Below, piece by piece: positions 36,149-47,274 of a stretch of DNA of 64,000 nucleotides (within the stretch, counting starts at the first letter, position 1; every line of letters starts with the position of its first letter). The notes under the pieces were generated by a model. It searched no databases. It worked only from the letters and a program-made list of their open reading frames with translations, and was not told where the DNA came from. The DNA comes from Acetilactobacillus jinshanensis_A (lineage in GTDB: Bacteria > Bacillota > Bacilli > Lactobacillales > Lactobacillaceae). Location: contig CP171343.1 in assembly GCA_043289735.1 (NCBI GenBank), forward strand, positions 806,001 to 870,000, read 5' to 3'. The position numbers and the translations under genes are program-made.

Positions 36149-37406
36149 CACCCTTTCTATGCGGGGCCTGATGATTTAATTTTGCTAACTGCCGTTTGAT
36201 CTTTTGCTGAACCTTGGGACTAGTGGGGTGTAATTTGACGTGATAATCCGAACGGGCCCACTTGGGTAGCTTTTGTTTGATGCTTCAGCGGGCGTATTAA
36301 CGCCCGCTTGGCCCCAAGCCGCCATAATATACTGCATATAAGAAGATTTAAGGGCCGGCATCCCTTGTCAACGATTACGTAATAGGTCAGAACGTTAATC
36401 ACGCCCGCGTTATCCCGAAAAGTATGATTAGCAAGCAACTGGGCAAAGTCCGTTCTTCTTGATGAGTAACGATAGCGTGCGGATTAAGGTGCTTCTTTAG
36501 ATGATGCAGGAAAGGAATCGGTGAATAATAATCCGCGGCTTTGATTAACCCCCGCTCTTGGTTTGATAATTTAGCATTCTGACCCAGATTTTGACCCGGC
36601 TTAACTTTAAACCGCGTCTTCGCCGGGATACCCGAATTACCCTGAAACGTTTCGCAATCAGCCACTTAAATTTATTAAAGTTAATCTGGTTGTTAGTTAC
36701 GGACGTCGCCCGTTTAATATAATTCGCCATCGCCGGTTCATCCAAACCGTATAAAGTATGCATGGTCAAAATTAAATGCCGATGCTGCTTAACCGAATCA
36801 ACGTCCGAATAACTTTGTTTCATTAAATCTAAAAGTAACTTAAAGTTAAAATCCGGCGACTGATCAATATATTCCTGATCTTTTTTAAGACTAGGGGCCA
36901 TTTTAGCCTTCATCCCGGACCGAATCCGCCGAATCAATTTCGGCAGATTAGTTAGGTGGTGATGACCCACGTTATAGACTTCTAAGAAGTCCCGGCTAAC
37001 GTCATGCACGTTCTTAAAGGAATACGGTTTAGGGATATCTCGAGCAAACCCACGCTCAATAGATCCGTATTAAAAAATTTACGGGCCGAAACGGGCTGAA
37101 TTAAATGAAAAATATAAAGCGGATGATCGGCGTCCTTTTTATAAAAAGTCCGCATTAAGCCGGCGCCTTCTACCCGGCGTAAAGCCATCTCAAGACCCGC
37201 GTATCAACGTTTAAATAAGCCAAAAGATCCCGGACGGGCCGCTGAAATAACTGATTCTTCCCTAATTCACTTAGCTGCCATAGTAAATTTATTAGCGCAT
37301 AAGCGGTCGGGTGCAATAAGGGCTGATATAAAAGATCTAAGGAACAGCGACGGGTGTCCGATAGATGATCATCCCGCATAATGACAAAGCCCGTCTTTGG
37401 ATCCAT
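36072..37406 (-). pseudogene. dnaB: Replication initiation/membrane attachment protein DnaB, about five frameshifts
   Basis: Helicase-loading partner of DnaI and DnaD, about 450 aa. Pieces in order: MDPKTGFVIMRDDHLSD with LYQPLLHPTAYALINLLW; then VEGAGLMRTFYKKD and FHLIQPVSARKFF (second frame, from 37188); then HDVSRDFLEVYNVGHHH to QINFNKFKWLIAKRF (third, from 37009); then ETFQGNSGIPAKTRF (from 36665); LANHTFRDNAGVINVLTYYV (from 36438); and VKLHPTSPKVQQKIKRQLAK at the end, running to a TAA at 36074-36072 inside dnaI. Almost the whole protein can be rebuilt. The nrdR-dnaB-dnaI order is normal. Confidence 0.85.
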
Positions 37407-37938
37407 ATTCAATTCCTGCTTCCTTGACTTGAATCTTTTGGTCTTCCATTTGGTTATGCTTTTGCTGGCGTTCCTTTTTGGTTTTATCATGATCCATAAC
37501 TTCTTTTAGTTCGTGATAAAACTCCGTCATATCCTTAAATTGACGGTAAACACTAGCAAAACGGACGTAGGCGATTTCATCTACTGAAGCTAATTCATGC
37601 ATTACGTATTCACCGATTCGCCGGCTGGAAACTTCGGTTACCCCTAACGAACGAATCTTATTTTCGACGTGATCAACGATACTGATCATTTTACTCATGG
37701 GAATCGGTCGTTTTTCAGCGGAACGAATAATCCCCCGGAGAATCTTTTCACGATTAAACTCTTCACGGGTCCCGTTCTTTTTAATTACCAATAACGGGGT
37801 CTTTTCAATTCGCTCAAAAGTCGTGTAACGAAAGCCGCAGTTTTCACACTTCCGGCGACGGCGAATAACGCTGCCGCCGTCAGTCGGACGACTATCAATC
37901 ACACGAGAACCATTTTTATGACAATGCGGACATTTCAT
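37369..37938 (-). CDS. nrdR: Ribonucleotide reductase repressor NrdR
   Basis: ATP-cone repressor of ribonucleotide reductase genes. The N-terminal zinc ribbon CPHC ... CENCGFRYTTFE (residues 3-38) and the ATP cone (VIKKNGTREEFNREKIL) are intact. The open frame is 189 aa, about 35 longer than usual; the extra tail overlaps the start of dnaB, so a frame change or lost stop near 37480 is possible. Confidence 0.92.
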   Translation of the reverse strand: MKCPHCHKNGSRVIDSRPTDGGSVIRRRRKCENCGFRYTTFERIEKTPLLVIKKNGTREEFNREKILRGIIRSAEKRPIPMSKMISIVDHVENKIRSLGVTEVSSRRIGEYVMHELASVDEIAYVRFASVYRQFKDMTEFYHELKEVMDHDKTKKERQQKHNQMEDQKIQVKEAGIEYGSKDGLCHYAG

Positions 37939-37954
37939 AATATCACCTTAGAAA

Positions 37955-38500
37955 TTAAATCTGATGACGATCAATTAATTCACTAACCTGGGATAAAGTT
38001 TGGCGTTTAGTTCCATCACTATTAATGACCCAATCCGCTAGACGTTCCTTAATAGACAAAGGCCATTGACTATCAATCCGAGATTCAGCATCGGTGATCG
38101 ATAAATGATCACGCTGCATTAAGCGATGGAGCTGAATAACGGGACCACAGCTCACCACCATTACTTTATCAACTAAATACTGATAACCACTCTCAAACAA
38201 CGTGGGCGCATCTAACACCACGTGTTTAGATATAAACGGATCAATAATTCGAACTAATTGACGTAATTTTTGCGGATGGGTAAATACAAAATGACCTAGT
38301 TTAGCTCGATTTAAATTGCCATTCGATTTTAAATATTGGCTACCAAAGGTTTGAATGATGGCTCGCAATCCAGGCTGGCCTTTTGCTTGAACGGAGTGGG
38401 TAATCGTATCTGCATCCACAATCCAATCGCCACGTTGGCCCAGATACTGACTAACGTTAGATTTACCAGTTGCAATACCGCCCGTTAAACCAATTATCAT
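37955..38500 (-). CDS. coaE: Dephospho-CoA kinase, slightly shortened
   Basis: Last step of coenzyme A synthesis. P-loop GLTGGIATGKSNVSQ at residues 4-18, then VDADTITHSV and VLDAPTLFESGY. At 181 aa it is about 18 shorter than usual: between RIIDPFIS and KHVVLDAPTLFE the helix that normally lies there is absent. This looks like a small in-frame deletion, though natural variation cannot be excluded. It overlaps mutM by 4 bp. Confidence 0.9.
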   Translation of the reverse strand: MIIGLTGGIATGKSNVSQYLGQRGDWIVDADTITHSVQAKGQPGLRAIIQTFGSQYLKSNGNLNRAKLGHFVFTHPQKLRQLVRIIDPFISKHVVLDAPTLFESGYQYLVDKVMVVSCGPVIQLHRLMQRDHLSITDAESRIDSQWPLSIKERLADWVINSDGTKRQTLSQVSELIDRHQI

Positions 38501-39330
38501 TTAATCAACTTCTGGCACTTAGGGCAGAAATGAGTCCCCCGCTGAGCAACCTTAATCTTTTTAATCGGGGTGCCACAACGATCACACGGCTTACCAGCCC
38601 GATGATAAACGTGCAAATGATGCTGAAAAGATCCGGACTGGCCAAAGGCGTTTTTATACGTAAAGACGGTCGTCCCGTGACCTTTAATGGCCGCCTGAAT
38701 TTCATTAATAATGTTTTTACGCAGAAGCTTAATTTTAGCGTCACTTAACGTATTGGCCTTCTGTTTCGGATGGATCTTGCTCATCCACAGAACTTCATCG
38801 GTATAAATATTGCCTAATCCGGCAATGTGGCTCTGGTTAAGCAGAAACGGTTTGATCTGGCCCCGACTCTTGTTCATGATCTTTTTCATATAAGCAAAAG
38901 TTAGATCCTTTGCGGTGGGTTCCGGCCCTAAAGTGCCCAATCCGGACACGGTCTTTTCTTCACCGTTCTTGATCAGCCACATCCGGCCGAACTTACGGGT
39001 GTCGTTATAGCGCAATTCACGGTCACCGTTTAAATGAAAGATGACGTAATCGTGCTTATCCAGCGGTTCACCCGTTTTATGAACCATGTATTTACCTTCC
39101 ATTCGCAAATGAGAAACTAGCGTTAAGCCACCAGTTAAACGAAACAGTAGATATTTACCTCGCCGATCAATTCGAATGATCTTCCGATTCTGCAGACGAC
39201 GTTTAAAATCAGTAGCAGTAACGTTTTGAATCATTTTAGTATAAAGGACGTCAACTTTCTGGATCGTAGCACCTTTAACTAACTGATTTAATCCGCGTTT
39301 TACCGTTTCAACTTCAGGTAATTCCGGCAT
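38497..39330 (-). CDS. mutM: Formamidopyrimidine-DNA glycosylase
   Basis: Removes 8-oxoguanine and formamidopyrimidines. The 277 aa start PELPEVETVKRGL with the catalytic Pro2, contain HLRMEGKYM, NYIYTDEVL-like GNIYTDEVLW and the C-terminal zinc finger CDRCGTPI ... CPKCQ. It is complete. It lies between polA and coaE, the common order in Firmicutes. Confidence 0.95.
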   Translation of the reverse strand: MPELPEVETVKRGLNQLVKGATIQKVDVLYTKMIQNVTATDFKRRLQNRKIIRIDRRGKYLLFRLTGGLTLVSHLRMEGKYMVHKTGEPLDKHDYVIFHLNGDRELRYNDTRKFGRMWLIKNGEEKTVSGLGTLGPEPTAKDLTFAYMKKIMNKSRGQIKPFLLNQSHIAGLGNIYTDEVLWMSKIHPKQKANTLSDAKIKLLRKNIINEIQAAIKGHGTTVFTYKNAFGQSGSFQHHLHVYHRAGKPCDRCGTPIKKIKVAQRGTHFCPKCQKLIK

Positions 39331-39365
39331 TTAAAACGTCTTCCTTCTTAATCTATTTAATTTGA

Positions 39366-42001
39366 CTAAAAGTCATACCAATTATCACCGTGATGACTAG
39401 TAACCTTTAACGGCACCGCTAGTTTAATGGCGTGATCCATCACGTCCGGAACGATTTTAGCTAACTTAGGAATCTCCGACTTAGGCGCTTCAAAGATCAA
39501 TTCATCATGAATCTGCAGGAGCATGGTCGCCTGTAAATTCTTAATGGCCTTTTCCATCTTAATCATGGCCATTTTAATAATATCGGCGGCACTTCCCTGA
39601 ATCGGCGTATTCATAGCGGTCCGTTCGGCAAACGAACGGGTCCGGAAATTACTGGAATGAATATCGGGAAGGTAGCGACGACGATGAGTAATGGTTTCAA
39701 CATAGCCCTTTTCGTGAGCTTTCTTAACAGAATTATCCATATATTTTTTGACGTTGGGATATTCATTAAAGTACTTCTGAATAAAGATTTTGGCCCGTTT
39801 ACGGCTAATTCCGGTATTACGAGCCAAACCAAAGGCACTAATCCCGTAAACGATCCCGAAGTTAACGGCCTTCGCCTGACGACGCAAGTTCGGGGTAACT
39901 TCATCGTTGGACTTTAAACCAAAGATTCGCCGGGCGGTCGAAGCGTGAATGTCACGGCCCTGCAAGAATTCTTGCTGCATATCGTGATCTCCCGAAATCG
40001 AGGCTAAGACCCGCAATTCAACTTGCGAATAATCCGAAGACCAGATTTCCCAGCCTTTCTTACGGGGAACGAACGCCTTTCGAATCTTTTTACCTTCAGG
40101 AGTTCGAACCGGAATGTTCTGTAGGTTAGGATCAACCGAAGATAAACGGCCCGTTCGGGTCAAAGTCTGCAAGTAACGGGTATGGACCTTATGATCAGAT
40201 GAGTAAACGTCCTTTAACAAGCCGTCAATATAAGTCGACAAAATCTTTGACAAACGACGGTACTTTAAAATCTTCTGAACGATCGGTGAATCCGGAGCCA
40301 AACGTTTCAAAATCCCTACCGAAGTAGAAAAGCCGGTCTTGGTTTTCTTCAAAGGCGGCAGCTGTAATTTATTAAATAAAATTCGGCTTAACTGCTTAGG
40401 TGAACCAATGTTAAATTTTTCACCGGCGTCTTCATAGATCCCCTGCTTTAACTGATCTAAACGCTCGCTATATTTACTCTTCATGTTAGTGAGGGTCTTA
40501 GTATCCACCGTTATTCCAGCAATTTCCATTCGGGCCAGAACAAATGAGAATGGTAGTTCAAGCTTACGATAAAGATTAGTCTGCTGATGGTCTTTTAATT
40601 GCTTAAATAACGGTTTCCTTAACTTGGCAATCGCGATTAATTTCCGGGTCCAATGATTAAATAAAGTCTTATCATCCTTTGGTAAATGACGATGCTTTCC
40701 GGTTCCGTAAACTTCAGCATCAGTTTTAACTCCGAAATAGCCGTGTAGATTAGCAATCTTACCCAGATCATTTTCGTTTTCACTGGTGTTAAGTAGATAA
40801 GAAACCAGCAGCATATCAAAATCAACATGATTTAATTTAATGCCTAAGCGATGCAAACCCACGTAAGTCCGTTTAGCGTCAAAAACGTTCTTAGAGATCG
40901 TTTTACTTTCTAAGAATTTCTTTAACGACGCTATCGGAAGTAAATCAACATCTTTTGATACATACCAATGGCCATTCCGACCAATCGCAAAGCCCACCAA
41001 TGGAGCAACATGGTAGTTAAGGCCAAACATCCCAAGATAAAATTCAACGTGATCACCCAACGTCTTGACGGCTGGTCTAAATTATCTTTAGTTAATACCT
41101 GATATTTAACGGTCTGATTAAAGGTAATGTGCATCTGACCTAAAAACTTTCGAAAACCTAATTTACGGTATAACGATATAAAGCCTTTTGTTTGATCCCC
41201 ATGGTAAATAAGATCTTTCAAACCAATTTTAATGGGCGCTTCACGATCAATTGTCGCTAATTTTTTCGCTAAAAAGGCAATTGGTTTGTCCTGAACTAAG
41301 TGCTGATGCAGTTTCTTAGCGTGAATCGTATCAACATGTTGATACAGATTTTCAACGCTGCCGTACTTTTTGATTAACTTATCGGCAGTCTTCGGACCCA
41401 CTTTGGTCACGCCCGGATAATTATCCGAATTATCACCCTGCAGCGCTTTTTTATCGATGATCTGTTGAGGAGTAATTCCGAGAGTCTTTTTAACGTATTT
41501 CGGGGTGTAATGAACAATGTTGGTAATTCCCGTCTTTGAAATACTAACGGTGGTCTGTTCAGAGCAAAGCTGGGTCAGATCACGGTCACCGGTCACGATC
41601 CAGGTCCGGTAACCCGCTTGATCAGCTTCTTTAGCAAGAGTGCCGATAATGTCATCGGCTTCGTAGTTCTTAATCTCATAGCTACGAATCCCCCGGGCCT
41701 TAAGTAACTTCATCATTACCGGAAACTGTTCCGTTAATTCCGGAGGCGTCTTATGTCGATTACCTTTATAATCAGCGTAAATTTTAGTTCTAAACGTAAC
41801 GCTTCCGGCATCGAAAGCAGCTAATACCGACGTCGGATGAACCTGTTTTAGCATTTCATTCAACATCACGTTAAAGCCGTAGATTGCGTTGGTATGTAAG
41901 CCGCTGGGACTCGTGAATCGGTTAATCGATCCGTATAAGGCGTAAAACGCTTTGAATAAAATACTGTTACCATCAATTAATAATAGCCTTTTTTCGGACA
42001 T
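39366..42001 (-). CDS. polA: DNA polymerase I, split by a frameshift
   Basis: Repair and Okazaki-fragment polymerase. The first frame (42001 to about 41065) has the 5'-nuclease domain: LLLIDGNSILFKAFYAL, YEADDIIGTLA, VTGDRDLTQL, QGDNSDNYPGV. The second frame (41060 to 39366) has the remnant 3'-5' domain and the polymerase core: SSDYSQVELRVLA (motif A), RRQAKAVNFGIVYGIS (motif B), QIHDELIFE (motif C). They join by one base near 41065. The total of about 878 aa is normal. ATG at 42001 has GAGGGAG upstream. Confidence 0.92.
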
Positions 42002-42104
42002 AGAATTCTCCCTCATTTTTTCACTAATTTTATTTTATCACTATATCTAGTACCTAGCCACGTTAGCTATTTAGTGTTGTTATTATTATTAAAGATTTGA
42101 TAAT

Positions 42105-42832
42105 TTAATTATTATTATTACCAAAGCCACCGAAGATTTCTAATAAACTAATGAAGATGTTAATGAAATCTAAGTATAATGCTAAGGCACCGTTAATGGC
42201 CAAACCATTAATCGAGATCTGATCATGGAAATTATTGTACATAGCTTTCATTTGGTGGGCATCAAACATCGTTAATAATGAAAAGATAACCACCGCAGCA
42301 AACGATAAGAATAAAGCTATCATGCTGCTCTTCAAAAAGATGTTAACTATCATAGCAACGATTAAGCCGATCATCGCCCCGAACAACTGGGTGCCTAATT
42401 TAGCTAAACTCTTTTTAGTAAATAGACCAACCGCACTCATGGCAACAAATACACTAGCACTTGATACAAAAGCCGAAGTAATGGTCGTTCCAGTATAAAC
42501 CATGAAAATATTAGAAAACATTAATCCGGTTAAGCCAGCATATACCATCAATTCAACAAAGCCTACTACGGCATTTCGCATGGCGGTCCGGCCTAAAATA
42601 AAGGGTAAGATAAACCAGGCAATTAATAAGACCCAGCTAAAACCACCGGTTATTTGAAAGTACAGAACTTTACCTGCGTAATAAGCAACGATTGCTGAAA
42701 CTAAAACGGATAAAGCCATCCAGCCATACATCTTAGTTAAGAACGAATTTAATCCAGCTGATTCATTAACGATAACTCGACCGTTACTGGGATCAACATC
42801 GGGACGCTGGAATTAAAATTGAAATTATTCAT
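42105..42832 (-). CDS. Bax inhibitor-1/YbhL family membrane protein, N-terminal frameshift
   Basis: Multi-pass protein of the BI-1 family (calcium-leak channel type). The 208-aa frame from 42731 has seven membrane helices and the conserved late segment LTMFDAHQMKAMYNN and GALALYLDFINIFISLL. The real start is an ATG at 42832 (MNNFNFN) that shifts frame near 42810; the other frame then reads RVIVNESAGLNSFLTKMYGW. Rejoined it is about 240 aa. Confidence 0.85.
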
Positions 42833-42846
42833 TGTAAACACTCCTT

Positions 42847-44169
42847 TTATTCATGATTTTCTTTTAATAATTTTTCATAGGCGTTTTCGTATTTTGGAAT
42901 ATCACCGGCGCCCATAAAGATGACTACTTGATGATGATATTTTAATAACGGTCGCATATCAGTACCGTGAATCAAAGCACTCGGCTTGGTGATTCGATCG
43001 ACCACGTCTTGAGCCGATACCTGACCGGATTTTTCACGTGGCGAAGCGTAGATCTTAGTAACGTAAACCCGGTCGGCACGACTCAAGCTCTTACCAAATC
43101 CTGATAAATAAGCTTTAGTACGGCTATAGGTATGGGGCTGAAAGACAGCGATTAATTCTTTATCGGGATACTGCTGACGAGCGGCCATAATCGTAGCGTC
43201 AATTTCAGACGGATGATGAGCATAATCATCAATAATTTCCATATCAGCAACGTGATGATGAGCAAAACGGCGCTTTTCACCTTTAAACGTAACTAATTCT
43301 TTTTGAACTTGCTTTAAATCAACGTGTTCCATATGAGAAACCGCCACTACGGCTAAAGCATGCAGAATATTATAAGGGCCAAAGAGATGAATGGTAAATG
43401 TACCTAATTTCTCATCATGATAGTAAGCATCAAAGGTTGAACCTTTAGTATCTTTCTTTACGTTCTTCGCTTGAAAATCATCCCGATCATCACTCCGAAA
43501 GGTATAAATCGGAACGTTAGCGTGTAACTTACGTAAGTTCGCGTCATCGCCCCAAATAAAGATACCCTTATGAACTTGATTAGCAAACGTTTGAAAAGCG
43601 TCTACATAATCAGGAATCCCGGTATAATAATCGGGATGATCAAAATCAATATTGTTTAAGATCGCATAATCGGGACTGGTGCCTAAGAAATGACGACGGT
43701 ATTCATCAGCTTCATATACGAAGAATTTAGCATTCTTACAGCCGTAACCACGACCGTCACCAATTAAGTAATCAGTAGGTTCAATCGAACTCAAAACGTG
43801 AGCTAATAAGCCCGTCGTACTGGTCTTGCCATGGGTCCCGGCAATCGCGATACTGGTGTAGCCTTTAATCATCTTGCCTAAGAACTGGTGATAACGGTAA
43901 ACTTTTAGGCCCTGGTCTAACGCGGCTTTAATTTCCGGCTGTTCATCAGTAAACGAATTTCCGGCAATGATCGTTAATCCCGAATGAATATTCTTAGGAT
44001 TAAACGGCAGAATTTTAATTCCAGCTTTTTCTAAAGGTTTTTGGGTAAACGTAGTCTGCGTAATATCAGAGCCTTCAACTTGATATCCGCGATCATGTAA
44101 AATCAAGGCCATAGCTGCCATGCCGGTCCCTTTAATCCCTACGAAATAGTAAACGGTATTTTGATTCAT
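42847..44169 (-). CDS. murC: UDP-N-acetylmuramate--L-alanine ligase
   Basis: Adds L-alanine to UDP-MurNAc in peptidoglycan synthesis. The 440 aa show the nucleotide loop IKGTGMAAMA, the ATP site AIAGTHGKTSTTGLLAH, FVYEADEYRRHF and DYAHHPSEIDA. It is complete. It follows sftA, as in Bacillus. Confidence 0.96.
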   Translation of the reverse strand: MNQNTVYYFVGIKGTGMAAMALILHDRGYQVEGSDITQTTFTQKPLEKAGIKILPFNPKNIHSGLTIIAGNSFTDEQPEIKAALDQGLKVYRYHQFLGKMIKGYTSIAIAGTHGKTSTTGLLAHVLSSIEPTDYLIGDGRGYGCKNAKFFVYEADEYRRHFLGTSPDYAILNNIDFDHPDYYTGIPDYVDAFQTFANQVHKGIFIWGDDANLRKLHANVPIYTFRSDDRDDFQAKNVKKDTKGSTFDAYYHDEKLGTFTIHLFGPYNILHALAVVAVSHMEHVDLKQVQKELVTFKGEKRRFAHHHVADMEIIDDYAHHPSEIDATIMAARQQYPDKELIAVFQPHTYSRTKAYLSGFGKSLSRADRVYVTKIYASPREKSGQVSAQDVVDRITKPSALIHGTDMRPLLKYHHQVVIFMGAGDIPKYENAYEKLLKENHE

Positions 44170-44234
44170 AGTAATCTTCCTTTAATTCTCTGGTTCGCTA
44201 TATTTATATCATAATAATTATGATAAATAAAGCG

Positions 44235-46313
44235 TTAAAGATTTAACTTCTTATAATCTGCTTCGGTCAAATAAACGTCACGGGGCTTTGAACCTTCCTG
44301 ACCGGAAATATAATTATGCTGTTCCAAATCATCGATAATCTTAGCGGCTCGGTTATACCCGATCGAGAAGACCCGCTGCAATTTAGATGTCGAAACGGTC
44401 TTTTCTTTAGCAATGTAAGCCAAAACTTGCGGCATTAATTTATCCTGATTTTCCAATTGATTAACGTGTTTTAATAACGAGCCCGGATGGAATGCGTAAT
44501 GAGCCGGTTCTTGCTGACGAGCAAACCCAGCGACCCGATCAATTTCTTGGTTGCTTACGTAGCAGCCCTGCAGACGAATCGGATGACTGCTGCCGTTTCC
44601 TAAGTACAGCATGTCACCTTTACCCAATAAACGTTCGGCACCCGATTGATCAATGATGGTTCGGGAATCAACCTGACTGGATACCATAAAGGCAACTCGA
44701 GTCGGAATGTTATTCTTCATCGTCCCGGTAATTACGTCAACACTCGGCCGCTGGGTAGCAACCACCAAATGAATCCCGGCGGCACGAGCTTTTTGAGTAA
44801 TCCGAACGATATAGGTCTCAATTTCATCACCAGCCACCATCATCAAATCAGCCAATTCATCAATAACGATCAAAATATAAGGCATCTTCATTTGCGGCTG
44901 ATGATGATCTTCGGCCTTCTGATTAAACTGCTCAATATTTCGGACCCCGGCCGCCGCTAATTTTTCGTAACGCTGGTTCATTTCTTTAGTGGCCCACTTC
45001 AAAGATGCGGCCGCTTGCTTAGGCTCCGAAATAACCGGCGATAACAGATACGGAATTCCGTTATACGGAGCAAATTCAACGGCCTTCGGATCAATCAGAA
45101 TCATCTTTAATTCCTGAGGAGTCGCTTTATACATTAACGAAATTAGCATACAGTTAATAAACACACTCTTACCGGATCCGGTCGCACCGGCGATCAAACC
45201 GTGCGGCATTTTTCGCAGATCGGTTACCCGGGGTTTACCGGTTAAATCGACCCCTAAAGCAATCGTTAAATCAGATTTGCTGTTCCGGAACGTCTTGGAA
45301 TTGACCACTTCGGACAGCATGACCGGACGCGGCTTCGGATTCGGAATTTCGATTCCACAGGTCGTCTTACCCGGGATCGGGGCCTGAATTCGAATGTCTT
45401 TAGCGGCTAAAGCCATCTTTAAATCATCGGATAAATGATTAATCTTACTGACTTTAACCCCTAACTGAAGTTTAACCTGAAACTGGGTAACGGTCGGTCC
45501 GTTGGTCCAATCCACCACCTGAGCGTTAACGTTAAAGGCCTTTAAGGTCTTATTCAAAATTTCCGCTTTTTCTGAGATCCAATCGTCAAGACCTTTATCG
45601 TCATAACGTTTCGGGGCAACCAATAATTCATGATTCGGAAAACGGTAGTTAGAAACGGTCGAAGGCTGAATCTGATGATGCTCTTCTTCATCTGAATCTG
45701 AGTTATCAAAATCACTTGACGGCTGGACATTGGTCGGGTTCTGCGCAAGGAAGTCCGGTCGCTGGCCAAATGATTTTGAATCCAATTCGATTGCTTAAAT
45801 AATTCGAGATTATTCTTAATGTCCTGGCCTTCATCGTGCATGATCGACGAAAAATCATGGCCTAACGGTTCATATTATTGTTGATGATGAATCTGAGTGA
45901 ATTTGAAGCCAATTTAAAATGAAGAGCCAATAAAATAACGTCATTATCATTCGGCGTTAATTCATTCGTTAAGCGCTGATAATGACTATGGATCCGCTGA
46001 AACTCCGTCGGTTCGCTTGGTGGGTGATAATCAGCCTGACCTGGAGTTCCGTAATGGTGACGAGGCTTAAATTCAGCCGTTATTCTAGCGATCGGATTAT
46101 TTTGCAGATCAATGTGGCTAGAACTAGTCGAATAAGGCTTAAAATCATTAAAATTCGCCCTTTGCACATCGCGCGAAAAGCGAGTCACCAGCCCTTGTCG
46201 ACCATGTTCATACTGAATTTACGCTTCCGCGTGGCCTTAATCTTATTATGTTTATTAACTGTGCCGTCATGAACAAATTTTCGGTAAAAGGCGGGTCCAT
46301 CGTAATGGTTCAT
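44235..46313 (-). CDS. sftA: Soluble FtsK/SpoIIIE-type DNA translocase (SftA-like), several frameshifts in N-terminal half
   Basis: DNA pump that clears chromosome ends from the division septum. The 516-aa C-terminal frame (45785-44235) is intact: Walker A IAGATGSGKSVFIN, Walker B ILIVIDELADLM, KARAAGIHLVVATQRPS and the winged-helix gamma domain. The N-terminal part has no membrane helices and starts at ATG 46313 (MNHYDGPAFYRKF), shifting frame near 46190 and again near 45860-45780. The position next to murC matches Bacillus SftA. Motor parts are unaffected. Confidence 0.85.
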
Positions 46314-46351
46314 AAACTATTCACCCTTAAATAAGAAAGTATAACAAATTA

Positions 46352-46990
46352 TTACTTAAACAACTTAGCAGCCGTCTTAAAATCAAACGGTTCACCAACT
46401 TTATACGAATCAGGCAAAATCAAAGCACCGGGATGCTGCGGAGCGCCGGGAATCCGTAATTCGTAACCGGCACAGATCATTCCGTTACTTTCAACGCCCT
46501 TTAATTTACTAGGCCAGATGATTAAACCGTTGGGCATCATCGCACCGACTTTAGCCACGACGACTTTGATCCCCTGCTTCATGTTAGGTGAACCGCTAAC
46601 GATCTGAACGGTCTTGCCACCGTCGATCTCGGTCTGGGTTATCTTTAAGCGGGTGGAATCCGGATGCTGTTTACAGGTCTTAACGTAGCCGACGACGAAT
46701 CGAGGAATCGGATCCGTCTTTAACTGATCGGTAAATCCGGCCGCTTTAATGGCTTGATTTAATTTTTTTAAATCATCGTTAGTTAATTTAATTTCACCGT
46801 TCTTACCCTTTAAATTAGGTAAAACGTGACTGGCGTTTAAAATATTAAAGCCTAAAGTAATCTTTTGCTCTGGATCAAAAATTTTAACCACGTTTTGATT
46901 AATTTTAACGCTCTGCTGGGGAGTATCCTGATGCAAGATAATAACTAAAATATCGCCCATCTGAGATGGATTATATCCGGCTGCTAACAT
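46352..46990 (-). CDS. ytpR: tRNA-binding domain protein YtpR
   Basis: A 212-aa protein with a DUF4479 N-terminal region and a C-terminal EMAP-II-like OB fold (FVVGYVKTCKQHPDSTRLKI, QIVSGSPNMKQGIKVVVAKV, LKGVESNGMICAGYEL), the same fold as the N-terminus of PheT. Its function is not settled. It is complete and lies before sftA, as in Bacillus (ytpR-sftA). Confidence 0.92.
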   Translation of the reverse strand: MLAAGYNPSQMGDILVIILHQDTPQQSVKINQNVVKIFDPEQKITLGFNILNASHVLPNLKGKNGEIKLTNDDLKKLNQAIKAAGFTDQLKTDPIPRFVVGYVKTCKQHPDSTRLKITQTEIDGGKTVQIVSGSPNMKQGIKVVVAKVGAMMPNGLIIWPSKLKGVESNGMICAGYELRIPGAPQHPGALILPDSYKVGEPFDFKTAAKLFK

Positions 46991-47096
46991 ATTTAAAACT
47001 CCTTTTATATAAATATTTTGGTCTTTATCGAATTTATGTTCTAAAATTATTATAACTTATCTATAATTAATCATCATAATCGAATGGAGATTCATT

Positions 47097-47274
47097 ATGA
47101 AAAAATTAACCAAATTCAGATCAAATTGAAAATAAAATTTTAAAAAAAATTAAATCTAAGTATCAGGGGTTCCAGATTAAAGGCACCTGGATCCAAAAGC
47201 ATGAAGCTCACTATCTCGGTGGGATTACCGTATTCTTAAGAATTAATTACCGATTAGATTTAACCGGAAAATGA
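47097..47274 (+). other. Possible small frameshifted gene converging on trmB
   Basis: An ATG at 47097 follows AATGGAGATTC (GGAG). The frame MKKLTKF shifts by one base and then reads DQIENKILKKIKSKYQGFQI and on to LRINYRLDLTGK, stopping at 47274, 27 bp inside the opposite trmB end. About 58 aa, charged, with no known family. It could be a real small protein with an indel or the remnant of a longer one. Confidence 0.35.

Noticed and set aside
41050..41080. Programmed frameshifting to explain polA
   Set aside because: No slippery heptamer or downstream structure is visible, and many unrelated genes show similar shifts.
44206..44224. AT-rich palindrome TATCATAATAATTATGATA between sftA and murC
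   Set aside because: No T tract for a terminator and no known operator; it may be chance in AT-rich spacer.
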